From positions 1 to 11,753 of the forward strand of contig CAMCWG010000065.1 of the NCBI GenBank assembly GCA_945882005.1: DNA of 11,753 bases. The letters are read 5' to 3'. The position numbers and the translations under genes are program-made. Source of the stretch: Bordetella parapertussis. GTDB taxonomy: Bacteria > Pseudomonadota > Gammaproteobacteria > Burkholderiales > Burkholderiaceae_B. Below the pieces are notes generated by a model that worked only from the letters and a program-made list of their open reading frames with translations, made no database searches and was not told the origin of the DNA. Position 1 is the first letter of the stretch. Each line of letters starts with the position of its first letter. Positions 1-8,044 of the stretch are shown piece after piece.

Positions 1-1004
1 TCGAATACAAAACGCAGGTCTTTATTAATCACGAAGGCGATCTGTTTCGCACACGCCTGACACACTCCCTTGAGGTCGCGCAGATTGCGCGTGTGTTGGC
101 ACGCAGCCTCCGCCTCAACGAAGACCTCACAGAAGCCATCGCGCTGGCCCATGATCTGGGTCATACCCCCTTTGGACACGCCGGGCAGGATGAGCTCAAC
201 GCATGCATGCGCGAGTTCGCACCAGACGCCGGTGGGTTTGAACATAATCTGCAGAGCCTGCGCGTCGTGGATGAGCTCGAAGAGCGATACGCAGCGTTTA
301 ATGGCTTGAATCTTTGTTTTGAGACGCGTGAAGGCGTGCTTAAGCACTGTTCACTCACGCACGCGAAACGTTTGGGTGACGTGGGGCAACGCTTCCTTCA
401 CCGCACACAGCCCTCGCTTGAGGCGCAGCTTGCTAATTTAGCGGACGAAATCGCCTACAACAATCACGATATCGATGACGGCTTGCGTTCAGGCTTGTTG
501 ACGGTGGAGCAACTACAAGCGGTGCCGATCTTTGCTCGTCACTATGCACAGGTAGAAAAAAAGTGGCCTGGGCTTGCACAGAGGCGAGTAATTGCGGAAA
601 CCATTCGTAGCATGATCAATACATTGATCACGGACGTCACGCAGACAACGGCTGCGAGACTTGCTAGCGCCGCCCCTGCCGACGCTGACGCCGCCCGCCG
701 CAGTGGTGCACTCGTCGCGTTTTCAAGCGCGGTGCGCGAAGAAGCCGATGCCCTCAAGGTCTTTTTGTTTGAGAATCTATATCGTCATTACAAAGTCATG
801 CGCATGACGAATAAAGCCCGCCGGATTGTGCGCGAGCTGTATAGTGCTTTTGTGCATGAGCCTAGATTGTTGCCCCCCGACTATCGACACGATGATGATA
901 TCCGTCAGGCGCGAGCGATTGCGGATTACATTGCAGGAATGACCGATCGTTATGCGATTCGCGAGCATCACCGCTTGTTTCGCATGGGCGATCAGTTTGA
1001 TTAA
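1..1004 (+). CDS. dgt: dGTPase-like HD-domain triphosphohydrolase, 3' part (N-terminus outside window)
   Basis: The frame is open from base 3 to the TAA at 1002-1004, giving 333 visible residues. Roughly 40 N-terminal residues should lie upstream, judged from the usual family length. Family members hydrolyse dGTP or other dNTPs to the deoxynucleoside and triphosphate in the cytoplasm. The HD-domain metal ligands are visible in the partial numbering: His21 in the [15 protein letters not shown] block, His50-Asp51 in [11 protein letters not shown], and Asp148 in [11 protein letters not shown]. The TREGVLKH segment near residue 110 also fits this family. An internal GTG at 93 is not the start, because conserved dGTPase sequence continues upstream of it in frame. 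The gene is followed after 13 nt by a lipoprotein gene and the two are probably co-transcribed. The family assignment is firm. The exact substrate range (dGTP only or several dNTPs) cannot be read from the sequence. Confidence 0.93.
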   Translation, partial: EYKTQVFINHEGDLFRTRLTHSLEVAQIARVLARSLRLNEDLTEAIALAHDLGHTPFGHAGQDELNACMREFAPDAGGFEHNLQSLRVVDELEERYAAFNGLNLCFETREGVLKHCSLTHAKRLGDVGQRFLHRTQPSLEAQLANLADEIAYNNHDIDDGLRSGLLTVEQLQAVPIFARHYAQVEKKWPGLAQRRVIAETIRSMINTLITDVTQTTAARLASAAPADADAARRSGALVAFSSAVREEADALKVFLFENLYRHYKVMRMTNKARRIVRELYSAFVHEPRLLPPDYRHDDDIRQARAIADYIAGMTDRYAIREHHRLFRMGDQFD

Positions 1005-1006
1005 CC

Positions 1007-1012
1007 AAGGAG
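1007..1012 (+). promoter_or_regulatory. Ribosome binding site of the lipoprotein gene
   Basis: AAGGAG is a near-perfect Shine-Dalgarno sequence 5 nt before the ATG at 1018 and 8 nt before the ATG at 1021. It lies in the 13-nt gap after the dgt stop codon. It decides the start of the lipoprotein against the longer open frame beginning at 952. Confidence 0.8.
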
Positions 1013-1017
1013 TTTTC

Positions 1018-1830
1018 ATGATGCGCTTCACGCAACCCATTCTTTTGGCCGCAATGTGCGCCACGCTTGGCGTCCTGGCGGCTTGCTCGTCTCAGCCACC
1101 CGCTCCGATCAATAATGCGGCGCCCAATGCAGCCGGGGCACCGGTCGCCACGCCTATCGCTCCTCAGCGTTCAACCGAAATCGCGCCCGTTTCTCTTGAC
1201 GCTGCAAATTCGGCGACACAGGCGCCGCCACAAGCTGCCGGTGCAGCGACACCGGGTACAGGCGCAGCAGTTCTTGTGTCTGGTTCGCGTGGCAGCGACA
1301 ACTCAAATCAGTTGGTGCTGGTTCAGGTGTGTCAGCCTGCAGCGTCCGGTGATCAATGTATCTTGGCCTTTGCAGATACACGTGCAGGACAGGAGCCAAG
1401 CAGCCAGGTCACTGCATATTTTCAGCGCACCAGCAGCCGCACCCCACCTAAAGTGACGGTCGAGAGCACCTGTGCGCCAGGCTGGTTGGCGTCTGTTGTG
1501 TCAGAGCAAGGTACGGTACAAGGTGGAGGTGTGATGCAGGCTCAAGCCGCCGTATGCGGCCACCCTTCGTCTGGCGCTGCACTCACCGCGTTGCTCAATG
1601 CCTGCGACGCACAAACGCAGGGTGGGTGCCGACAGTCCACACGCGTCAAGATTTCTTGGGGTCGCTGGGATGGCACGCGCCCCCCAGGACGCGAGGTCGA
1701 CATTGGCCGCCCCTTTGATGCGGGTGCCTTTGCCGAAGGCCAGGCGTGCGATTCCGTCTTGCCGCTGCGCGAGTCTGGTCAGTGCGCAAGCATGTCTGCA
1801 GTGCAATTACGCCTGATCGGTTTGCCTTGA
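1018..1830 (+). CDS. Putative cysteine-rich lipoprotein, function unknown
   Basis: This encodes 270 residues. The start at 1018 is supported by AAGGAG at 1007-1012, 5 nt upstream; a second ATG at 1021 is 8 nt from it and would work as well. The open frame extends back to 952 inside dgt, but no ribosome site supports that. The N-terminus is a lipoprotein signal peptide: Arg3, a hydrophobic core, then lipobox LAAC with Cys23 as the predicted lipidated residue. Ser24-Ser25 follow, which by the usual +2 rule suggests outer-membrane rather than inner-membrane retention. Residues 26-86 are a Pro/Ala-rich, low-complexity linker. The folded part (about 86-270) contains eight cysteines, at 105, 114, 152, 180, 196, 204, 244 and 256, an even number that fits periplasmic disulphides. 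I do not recognise the family. It lies 13 nt after dgt, and its 3' end overlaps the 3' end of uvrA on the other strand. Confidence 0.85.
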   Translation: MMRFTQPILLAAMCATLGVLAACSSQPPAPINNAAPNAAGAPVATPIAPQRSTEIAPVSLDAANSATQAPPQAAGAATPGTGAAVLVSGSRGSDNSNQLVLVQVCQPAASGDQCILAFADTRAGQEPSSQVTAYFQRTSSRTPPKVTVESTCAPGWLASVVSEQGTVQGGGVMQAQAAVCGHPSSGAALTALLNACDAQTQGGCRQSTRVKISWGRWDGTRPPGREVDIGRPFDAGAFAEGQACDSVLPLRESGQCASMSAVQLRLIGLP

Positions 1831-4722
1831 TCCCGTCTGACGGGCCAGGACACGTCCGAGGTAATGGCCCGTATGACTTTCGCTTGAGGCGGCAATATGT
1901 TCGGGTGTACCTTGCGCCACGATCCTGCCGCCGCCATCGCCACCCTCTGGCCCCATATCGATCACCCAGTCTGCTGTCTTGATGACATCCAGATTGTGCT
2001 CGATCACAACAATCGTGTTGCCGGCATCGACAAGTTGATTCAACACGCCAAGTAACAACGCGATGTCATGGAAGTGTAAGCCTGTCGTGGGCTCATCCAG
2101 AATATAAAGTGTGCGACCCGTGCTGCGTCGTGAGAGCTCCAAAGATAACTTCACGCGTTGCGCCTCGCCGCCCGACAGCGTCGTCGCACTCTGACCCAGA
2201 CGCAAATAAGACAGACCAACGTCCATTAAGGTTTGCAGCTTGCGCGCAATAGCGGGAACCGCCTCGAAATACGCAAGGGCCTGCTCAACCGTTAGGTCAA
2301 GGACTTCATGGATGTTACGGCCGCGATAGCGAATCTCAAGCGTCTCGCGGTTATAGCGCTTACCCATACACACGTCACACGGAACATACATGTCGGGTAG
2401 AAAATGCATTTCTACTTTCACGACGCCGTCGCCCTGGCAGGCTTCGCACCGTCCACCTTTGACGTTAAAGCTAAAGCGGCCCGGATCGTAGCCGCGCGAG
2501 CGCGATTCAGGTACACCCGCAAATAGTTCGCGAATCGGTGTGAAGAGTCCTGTGTAGGTGGCCGGGTTACTGCGCGGCGTACGACCGATCGGGCTCTGGT
2601 CAACACTAATGACCTTGTCGAAATGTTCAAGCCCTGTCAGCCCGTCATAAGGTGCGGGCTCGCTTTGTGCGTGATGTAACGCGCGTGACATCACTACCGC
2701 GAGCGTGTCGTTAATCAGCGTCGACTTGCCCGAACCTGATACGCCCGACACACAGACGAACTTGCCGGCTGGGATACGCAGCTCAACAGACTTAAGGTTG
2801 TTGCCGCGGCAGCCGCTGAGCGACAGCCAGGCTTGCTCTTCGTCCATGGGGCGACGCGAAGGAATTGCAATCTCTTGCGCCCCACTCATGTATTGGCCAG
2901 TGAGAGATGCAGGATTCTCTTCAATTTGTTGCGGCGTACCTTCGGCAACGATTTGACCGCCGTGTTCGCCTGCGCCCGGACCCATGTCGACGACCCAGTC
3001 TGCCTGACGAATCATGTCTTCGTCGTGTTCGACAACAATCACACTGTTACCCAGATCGCGCAAGTGATGCAGCGTCGCGATGAGCCGATCGTTATCGCGT
3101 TGATGCAAGCCAATTGAAGGCTCGTCTAAGACATACATCACACCGGTCAGGCCTGAACCAATCTGGCTTGCCAAGCGGATGCGCTGGGCTTCGCCGCCAG
3201 AAATAGTGTCGGCGCTGCGATCCAGTGACAGGTAATTCAAACCCACATTATTTAGAAAACTCAGGCGCGCTTCGATCTCCCGCACGATACGCTGCGCGAT
3301 TTCCTGACGTGCCCCGGTGAGCTGTAATTGTTGAAACCATTGCAAGCACTGCGAAAGCGGTTGCGCTTCGACCTCATAGATCGCCAAGCCGCGCTCTTGC
3401 CACGCACGCGCGGTCGAACTGTCGCCCAGTTCCGCAGGTGCTGTAATATGTTCGTCGCCAATCCGTACATGACGCGCTTCAGGGCGTAGCCTAGAGCCGT
3501 GGCAAGCTGGGCAGGTTTGTACTGCACGATACTTGCCGAGTTCTTCACGTACTGCAGACGAATCGGTTTCTTTCCAACGCCGCTCCAGGTTGGGAATCAC
3601 ACCCTCAAATGCATGACGCTTAACGGTGCTGCGGCCTTTTTCATTCAGATAGAAAAACGGGATTTCGACATCACCTGAACCGTGCAAGATAATTTTTTGC
3701 AGGTCTTCAGGTAAGTTTTCCCAGGCAAGCTCAATATCAAATTCGTAATGCGTAGCCAGGCTCGACAACATCGAAAACGTAAACGCATTGCGCTTATCCC
3801 AGCCGCGAATGGCGCCCGAGCCAAGACTGAGTTCTGGGAACGCAACCACACGCTTCGGATCAAAAAAGCCCATATGGCCCAAACCATCACAGCTCGGACA
3901 TGCACCCACCGGGTTGTTAAAGCTAAAGAGCCTTGGCTCAAGCTCGGGCAGGCTGTGGCTACATACCGGGCACGCGTAGCGGCTTGAGAACAGGTGTTCT
4001 TCGTTGGTGTCCATGTCCAGCGCAATGACACGGCCTTGTGCAAGCGTGAGCGCCGTCTCAAAGCTTTCGGCAAGGCGCTGCTTGCTCTCTGGTTTGATGC
4101 GCAAACGATCAATCACCACGTCAATGTCGTGTTTTTCGTTTTTGTTGAGCTCCGGCATGCTGTCGAGGTCGACCATTTCGCCGTTGACCCGTACGCGCAC
4201 AAAACCCTGCGCTTGCAGGCTCGCGCACTCATCATCGAAGCTGCCCTTGCGGGTACGCACCACCGGCGCAAGAATCGCCAGGCGTTTTTCGGCGGGCCAG
4301 GCCATCACACTGTCGACCATCTGGCTGACGTTCTGTGCTGCTAAAGGCAAACCGTGGTCTGGACAATAAGGTGTGCCGACGCGGGCGTACAGCAGACGCA
4401 GATAGTCGTGGATTTCAGTGATGGTGCCGACCGTTGACCGCGGGTTGTGGCCCGCCGCCTTTTGTTCAATGGAGATCGCAGGCGACAGGCCTTCGATCAA
4501 ATCCACATCGGGCTTGTCCATCAGCTGTAAAAACTGGCGGGCGTAGGCCGATAAGCTCTCCACGTACCGGCGCTGGCCCTCGGCGTACAGCGTGTCAAAG
4601 GCCAGAGACGATTTGCCCGACCCCGAAAGCCCGGTCACGACAACCAGCCGATGACGCGGCAGATCGAGCGACACGTTCTTTAAATTGTGGGTGCGGGCAC
4701 CCCGGATGCGGATTTCGTCCAT
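1807..4722 (-). CDS. uvrA: UvrABC excinuclease subunit A
   Basis: This encodes 971 residues, starting [14 protein letters not shown], a canonical UvrA N-terminus. UvrA is the damage-recognition ATPase of nucleotide excision repair; its dimer loads UvrB on lesions. Both ABC modules are complete. The first has Walker [10 protein letters not shown] at 31-39, signature ISGGEAQ near 507 and Walker [11 protein letters not shown] at 531-540. The second has Walker [10 protein letters not shown] at 660-668, signature LSGGEAQ near 849 and Walker [11 protein letters not shown] at 874-883. Zinc ligands are seen at Cys251, 254, 275 and 278 and at Cys759, 762, 782 and 785. The E. coli protein is 940 residues; the extra length here includes a C-terminal tail of about 15 residues after the last conserved segment. 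The gene is divergent from the MFS permease, and its stop lies inside the end of the convergent lipoprotein gene. No LexA-type box was found upstream. The reading frame is intact. Confidence 0.98.
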   Translation of the reverse strand: MDEIRIRGARTHNLKNVSLDLPRHRLVVVTGLSGSGKSSLAFDTLYAEGQRRYVESLSAYARQFLQLMDKPDVDLIEGLSPAISIEQKAAGHNPRSTVGTITEIHDYLRLLYARVGTPYCPDHGLPLAAQNVSQMVDSVMAWPAEKRLAILAPVVRTRKGSFDDECASLQAQGFVRVRVNGEMVDLDSMPELNKNEKHDIDVVIDRLRIKPESKQRLAESFETALTLAQGRVIALDMDTNEEHLFSSRYACPVCSHSLPELEPRLFSFNNPVGACPSCDGLGHMGFFDPKRVVAFPELSLGSGAIRGWDKRNAFTFSMLSSLATHYEFDIELAWENLPEDLQKIILHGSGDVEIPFFYLNEKGRSTVKRHAFEGVIPNLERRWKETDSSAVREELGKYRAVQTCPACHGSRLRPEARHVRIGDEHITAPAELGDSSTARAWQERGLAIYEVEAQPLSQCLQWFQQLQLTGARQEIAQRIVREIEARLSFLNNVGLNYLSLDRSADTISGGEAQRIRLASQIGSGLTGVMYVLDEPSIGLHQRDNDRLIATLHHLRDLGNSVIVVEHDEDMIRQADWVVDMGPGAGEHGGQIVAEGTPQQIEENPASLTGQYMSGAQEIAIPSRRPMDEEQAWLSLSGCRGNNLKSVELRIPAGKFVCVSGVSGSGKSTLINDTLAVVMSRALHHAQSEPAPYDGLTGLEHFDKVISVDQSPIGRTPRSNPATYTGLFTPIRELFAGVPESRSRGYDPGRFSFNVKGGRCEACQGDGVVKVEMHFLPDMYVPCDVCMGKRYNRETLEIRYRGRNIHEVLDLTVEQALAYFEAVPAIARKLQTLMDVGLSYLRLGQSATTLSGGEAQRVKLSLELSRRSTGRTLYILDEPTTGLHFHDIALLLGVLNQLVDAGNTIVVIEHNLDVIKTADWVIDMGPEGGDGGGRIVAQGTPEHIAASSESHTGHYLGRVLARQTGSRQTDQA

Positions 4723-4807
4723 GACACGTTTTCAAAAGGTAACTTGGTACTATACCGTGCTGGCGCGAAACAAGTGCGTCAACCCTACAGAAAGAATTCA
4801 AACCTTG
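4723..4807. promoter_or_regulatory. Divergent promoter region of uvrA and the MFS permease
   Basis: This 85-bp gap separates two head-to-head genes and must carry at least the uvrA promoter. The best element is TATAGT on the minus strand (4754-4749), a 5/6 match to the -10 consensus about 27 nt before the uvrA ATG. No good -35 lies at 16-18 nt; a TTGACG at 4782-4777 is 22 nt away, which is too far. The same bases read on the plus strand as TGG followed by TACTAT (4748-4753), a possible extended -10 for the permease. They sit in a small inverted repeat, GGTA-CTA-TACC, at 4746-4756. Overlapping divergent -10 elements are an inference. I see no CTGT-N8-ACAG SOS box here. Confidence 0.4.
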
Positions 4808-5998
4808 ATGCCTAAAACCCCTTCTTTGGCCCTGACTCCGACTGAACGGCGCGCCAGCTTTGCGCTGGCCGGGCTCTTTGCTGCCCGTATGCTGGGGCTG
4901 TTTTTGTTGCTGCCCGTGTTCGCTGTTGCCGCGCAGTCACTCGCGGGGGGCGATGATCCTGCGCGGGTGGGCCTGGCGCTCGGCATGTACGGCCTGACCC
5001 AGGCCTTCATGCAAATCCCCTTTGGGCTGGCTTCAGACCGCTGGGGACGACGACCCGTGGTCTTGTTTGGGCTCATCTTGTTTGTGCTGGGTAGTGTGGT
5101 CTGTGCCTTGTCGACAGATATTTACTGGGTCACTCTGGGCCGGGCGATCCAAGGGTCGGGCGCAATCTCTGCTGCCGTCACCGCTTGGCTAGCCGATGTC
5201 ACACGCCCCGAGGTCAGGACCCGGGCCATGGCCATGGTCGGCGGCTCGATCGGCCTGTCGTTCGCCATCGCGTTGGTCCTCGCCCCGCTGATTGTTGGCT
5301 CCGCCGGATTGGCTGGTTTGTTCTGGACCATTGCGCTGCTGGGGGTCGTGTGCCTAGCTGTTGCGCGCTTTGTGATCCCGCTTGCACCACCCCAGCCTAA
5401 GCCTGTACAGCCTGCTAAGCCAATGCAAGTGCTTACTCACACCGATTTATTGCGATTGAACTTTGGTGTGTTTTGTTTGCATTTAATCCAGGTTGCGCTC
5501 TTTGTGGCGGTGCCACCTCTGTTCCTGAAACTCGGCGGGCTGGCCGCTGCCGAGCTTTGGAAAGTCTATTTACCCGTGATTTTTGGGTCGTTCATTTTCA
5601 TGGTGCCGGCCATTTTTGTGGCAGAAAAACGCCATGCCCATCGCGCCATGTTGCGTTTAGCCGTGGCCGGACTCGTCTTGTCCTGTGCGTTTTTAGTGTG
5701 GGCGAGCCAAAGTTTTTATCCGCTGGCATTTGGTCTGACAGCGTTTTTTGTGATGTTTAACGTACTCGAAGCCTTGCAGCCTTCGCTCGTATCCCGTGTT
5801 GCACCACCCGAACTCAAGGGCTTGGCTTTGGGCTTTTACAACACCACCCAAGCAGCCGGACTATTTTTAGGTGGCGTGTTGGGTGGCAGTCTGATCGTGT
5901 GGGGCGGGCCCACAGCAGTGTTCTGGTCGGCTAGCGCGCTGGCCACCGTTTGGCTGGTCGTGACCTGGGGCTTAAAGCCTTTCGCCCCTCGGTCTTAA
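4808..5998 (+). CDS. MFS transporter, YajR-like, without the C-terminal cytoplasmic domain
   Basis: This encodes 396 residues of a 12-helix major facilitator protein of the inner membrane. From memory it resembles E. coli YajR closely in the first half: the TPTERR start, RMLGLF in helix 1, YGLTQAFMQIPFG in helix 2, and GRAIQGSGAI in helix 4. Motif A is intact as GLASDRWGRRP at 73-83. A Pro/Lys-rich stretch at about 192-210 is the cytoplasmic loop between the two six-helix halves. The second half includes NVLEALQPSLVSR near 318-330. The chain stops right after helix 12, so the small ferredoxin-like domain at the end of YajR is absent. The start at 4808 is chosen because its N-terminus aligns with YajR; the frame is open back to 4685 inside uvrA, and the ribosome site is weak. 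The substrate is unknown; related proteins are annotated as proton-driven efflux permeases. The gene is divergent from uvrA and ends 15 nt from the convergent Bug gene. Confidence 0.9.
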   Translation: MPKTPSLALTPTERRASFALAGLFAARMLGLFLLLPVFAVAAQSLAGGDDPARVGLALGMYGLTQAFMQIPFGLASDRWGRRPVVLFGLILFVLGSVVCALSTDIYWVTLGRAIQGSGAISAAVTAWLADVTRPEVRTRAMAMVGGSIGLSFAIALVLAPLIVGSAGLAGLFWTIALLGVVCLAVARFVIPLAPPQPKPVQPAKPMQVLTHTDLLRLNFGVFCLHLIQVALFVAVPPLFLKLGGLAAAELWKVYLPVIFGSFIFMVPAIFVAEKRHAHRAMLRLAVAGLVLSCAFLVWASQSFYPLAFGLTAFFVMFNVLEALQPSLVSRVAPPELKGLALGFYNTTQAAGLFLGGVLGGSLIVWGGPTAVFWSASALATVWLVVTWGLKPFAPRS

Positions 5999-6013
5999 TC
6001 GTCCTGCTTAGAC

Positions 6014-6991
6014 TTACTCAGCCTTGATGCCCGAGGCCTTGATAACACGCGCCCAGCGCTCGCTGTCTTTCACGAGAAACGCCCGGAACTCGTCAGGTGA
6101 ATCGCCGATCGGTGTGGCACCCAGATCTTTCATGCGTTTGATGATTTCGGGTTGCGCCAGTGCTTTTTTGAGCGCCGCGTTTAACTGATCAACAATTGCT
6201 TTGGGTGTGCCTGCGGGAGCCAACATGCCGACCCAAGGTGCTGTTTGTTCAAAGTCAGGAAAGCCCGAGGCATCCATGGTGGGAACACCGGGGAAATCAG
6301 GCATTGGCTTGGAAGAACCCACAGCCAGCACGCGCAGGCGCTTGTCCGCCACATGGCCAGCAATGCCAATCATGGGATAAAACATAAATGACACGCGACC
6401 AGCCATCACTTCGGTCAGCGCTGGTGCGTTACCACGGAAGGGCACGTGCACCATTTTTGTATTTGTCATTGTTGCCATCAACGCACCCGCCAGATGCGCC
6501 GAGCCGCCATTGCCGGCTGAGCCATAGCTCACCGCTTCAGGCTTGCTCTTGGCAGCCGCGATCAGATCTTGCAGTGTCTTGTAGGGTGAGTCGTACGCGG
6601 TGACCACAACCAGCGGCAAGTTTGCGACCAGCGACACGGGCGCGAAGCTTCCAAGCGGCTCGTAGTCGGCCTTCTCATTGAGCAACAGCCGGTTCACGTT
6701 GTGCGAGAGCGACGCAAACAACACCGTGTAGCCGTCTGGCTTGGCCTTGGCGACCTCGCGCGTGGCGATGAGCGAGTTCGCGCCCGTGCGGTTTTCCACA
6801 ACAACCGATTGACCCATGGTCGTCGTCATATGCTGCGCAAGAATGCGACCGATGACATCGGTTGGGCCACCGGCAGCAAAACCGATCAGCATTTTGATGG
6901 GTTGTGTGGGGTAGGCAGCTGATTGCGCGGATGCTGCGAAAGGCAGGGCGGCTGTGAGCGCTAAACAAGCGCTCAGAACGAGCTTTTTCAT
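6014..6991 (-). CDS. Bug-family (TctC-like) periplasmic substrate-binding protein
   Basis: This encodes 325 residues. The signal peptide is clear: KK at 2-3, a hydrophobic core, then A-S-A before Gln23 as the likely cleavage site. The mature protein begins with the family hallmarks YPTQPIK and GFAAGGPTDVIGR (about 27-49), where Asp45 lies in the ligand-binding loop. It also has VVENRTGA near 64-71 and VHVPFRGNAPAL in the middle of the chain. Bug proteins bind carboxylated ligands in the periplasm. They are greatly expanded in Alcaligenaceae, mostly as orphans without a TctA/TctB membrane partner, as here. A GGAAGAG (7002-6996) precedes the ATG by 4 nt. The gene lies 58 nt downstream of the dioxygenase gene and is probably co-transcribed with it, so it may bind the dioxygenase's substrate; that link is inference. 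An 8-bp hairpin lies inside the signal-peptide codons. The ligand cannot be predicted. Confidence 0.93.
   Translation of the reverse strand: MKKLVLSACLALTAALPFAASAQSAAYPTQPIKMLIGFAAGGPTDVIGRILAQHMTTTMGQSVVVENRTGANSLIATREVAKAKPDGYTVLFASLSHNVNRLLLNEKADYEPLGSFAPVSLVANLPLVVVTAYDSPYKTLQDLIAAAKSKPEAVSYGSAGNGGSAHLAGALMATMTNTKMVHVPFRGNAPALTEVMAGRVSFMFYPMIGIAGHVADKRLRVLAVGSSKPMPDFPGVPTMDASGFPDFEQTAPWVGMLAPAGTPKAIVDQLNAALKKALAQPEIIKRMKDLGATPIGDSPDEFRAFLVKDSERWARVIKASGIKAE
6955..6975 (-). repeat. Perfect 8-bp inverted repeat in the signal-peptide codons of the Bug gene
   Basis: TGAGCGCT (6955-6962) and AGCGCTCA (6968-6975) are perfect reverse complements around a 5-nt loop. On the Bug mRNA this is a GC-rich stem starting 17 nt after the first base of the AUG, across codons 6-13. 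Its strength and its place at the edge of the initiating ribosome's footprint could slow or tune translation. It may equally be a by-product of coding Ala, Leu and Ser with AGCGCT-type codons. Confidence 0.6.
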
Positions 6992-7021
6992 GTGTCTCTT
7001 CCAGAAAGAATTATTGTGGAC

Positions 7022-7040
7022 GTAGCGTAACAGTCGCTAC
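7022..7040 (-). other. Stem-loop between the dioxygenase and Bug genes
   Basis: GTAGCG (7022-7027) and CGCTAC (7035-7040) form a 6-bp stem with a 7-nt loop. It starts 9 nt after the dioxygenase stop codon and ends about 30 nt before the Bug start. No run of T follows on the minus strand, so it is not a canonical intrinsic terminator. It may be a processing or mRNA-stability element that sets different levels of enzyme and binding protein, or a weak attenuator. Confidence 0.4.
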
Positions 7041-7049
7041 ACTTTCCGA

Positions 7050-7928
7050 CTATGCCGCCAAGGGAAAGTACCGATCCGCCATGACTTGGCAACGCTTGAT
7101 AAAGCGATGCTCGTCTGGACCATAATCCGCAATGGCATTATGGATCGTCCCCATGTTGTCCCACATCAGCACATCCCCCGCCGTCCAGCGGTGCCGATAG
7201 CGAAACTGCGGTTGCAATTGATGCTCGAACAAGAAGTTCAGAATACGGTCGCTCTCTTCAGTGGGCAACTCATTAATCTGCATCGAATAACCTGGGTTGG
7301 CGTAAAGAATCTTCTCGCCAGTAATTGGGTGCGTCAGAAAAGCCGGATGCGATACAGGCGGTTTAGCTTTGCGTTGTGCCTCGGTCAGCGGCGGGCGTGT
7401 GCAGCCCGGTTGCTTACGCATGTTTTCCCAGAACTTGTTGAAGTCATGCAAGATCGTCTTGCCTTCAAGTTTGGTTTTGAGCTCTTCGGGTAATGCGAGA
7501 TACGCCGCACGCATGTTTGAAAACTCAGTGCCACCGAGCGGCTCGCCATTGCGCTGTGGAATTTCGAGGCCGTACAGAATGTTGGTGAACGCAATCATCT
7601 TGCTGTAGGACATGTCGGTGTGCCAGTCCTGTCCCGCATCACCCAGGCCAATCGGCTTGCCATCCTCGGTTTTTTTGTTGGACAAGATCATGACTTCTGG
7701 AATACCGGGCTCTTGATACATATTGGCCACGTTCACTTCCAGCGTGCCAAACAAGCTGCTGAAGTTTTTGAGTTGGACCGCGGTCAAGTTCTGTTTTGGG
7801 AAACACAAGACCCCATATTTAGCCACGAGGCCCTCAACGGTCTTGTAATCGTCGTGCGACAACGGTTTTGACAGATCAAACTGCTCAACGCGGGCACCTA
7901 GCCCTTGTCCGCTCGGGGTAAATTGCAT
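7050..7928 (-). CDS. TauD/TfdA-family Fe(II)/2-oxoglutarate-dependent dioxygenase
   Basis: This encodes 292 residues from the ATG at 7928, which has GAGGT 8 nt upstream. A TTG at 7943 would add five residues but overlaps that ribosome site. The facial triad is complete: His103 and Asp105 in the D-W-H-T-D-M-S-Y motif, and His263 in WDNMGTIHNA. Arg275 and Arg279 follow at the distance used to bind 2-oxoglutarate and substrate in TauD. The N-terminal half (GARVEQFDLSKPLS, then YGVLCFPKQ) and the GGTEFSNM segment at about 132-139 are typical. Members hydroxylate taurine, alkyl sulphates, 2,4-D and many other small acids in the cytoplasm with O2 and 2-oxoglutarate. The true substrate cannot be told. 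No sulphonate ABC transporter lies beside it, so taurine is not favoured. It is divergent from a LysR regulator and upstream of a Bug binding protein, which suggests an inducible catabolic unit. Confidence 0.93.
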   Translation of the reverse strand: MQFTPSGQGLGARVEQFDLSKPLSHDDYKTVEGLVAKYGVLCFPKQNLTAVQLKNFSSLFGTLEVNVANMYQEPGIPEVMILSNKKTEDGKPIGLGDAGQDWHTDMSYSKMIAFTNILYGLEIPQRNGEPLGGTEFSNMRAAYLALPEELKTKLEGKTILHDFNKFWENMRKQPGCTRPPLTEAQRKAKPPVSHPAFLTHPITGEKILYANPGYSMQINELPTEESDRILNFLFEHQLQPQFRYRHRWTAGDVLMWDNMGTIHNAIADYGPDEHRFIKRCQVMADRYFPLAA

Positions 7929-8044
7929 GGTCGACGACCTCAATATGACCTAAAGATGACGCAGTCTATCGGGTTGGACGCTTTTTCGCTAGAATACAAG
8001 TGTGAATTCACTGTTCTCATTTTAGAAACAATCCCCGACCACGT
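7929..8044. promoter_or_regulatory. Divergent dioxygenase/lysR regulatory region with two palindromes
   Basis: This 116-bp gap between head-to-head genes has the usual layout for LysR-type autoregulation and target control. A perfect 10-bp palindrome, GTGAATTCAC, lies at 8002-8011. Two bases on, TTCT-N6-AGAA at 8014-8027 has the T-N11-A form of LysR-type operators. A TAGAAT at 7990-7995 is a 5/6 match to a -10 element for lysR, but its -35 is poor. On the other strand TATTCT at 7996-7991 could serve the dioxygenase. That LysR binds these palindromes is an inference from position and shape. Confidence 0.5.
7937..7941 (-). promoter_or_regulatory. Ribosome binding site that fixes the dioxygenase start
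   Basis: GAGGT on the minus strand lies 8 nt before the ATG at 7928. The upstream TTG candidate at 7943 overlaps this site and has no comparable site of its own, so the shorter 292-residue protein is preferred. Confidence 0.65.

Noticed and set aside
3645..4112. 155-codon minus-strand open frame inside uvrA
   Set aside because: It is a shifted frame within an intact uvrA; its cysteine-rich look comes from the zinc-finger codons in another frame.
4685..4807. Longer N-terminus of the MFS permease from a GTG at 4685
   Set aside because: It would overlap uvrA and add 41 polar residues with no counterpart in YajR; the ATG at 4808 gives the expected N-terminus.
4723..4807. SOS (LexA) box controlling uvrA
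   Set aside because: Only a half site, CTGT, is present near 4786-4789; no ACAG lies at the required distance on either strand.
5999..6013. Bidirectional terminator between the permease and Bug genes
   Set aside because: The gap is 15 bp and only a 4-bp repeat, GTCT/AGAC, with a long loop can be formed; no T-run is present.
7929..7943. TTG start at 7943 for the dioxygenase
   Set aside because: It overlaps the GAGGT that is well spaced for the ATG at 7928, and it has no ribosome site of its own.
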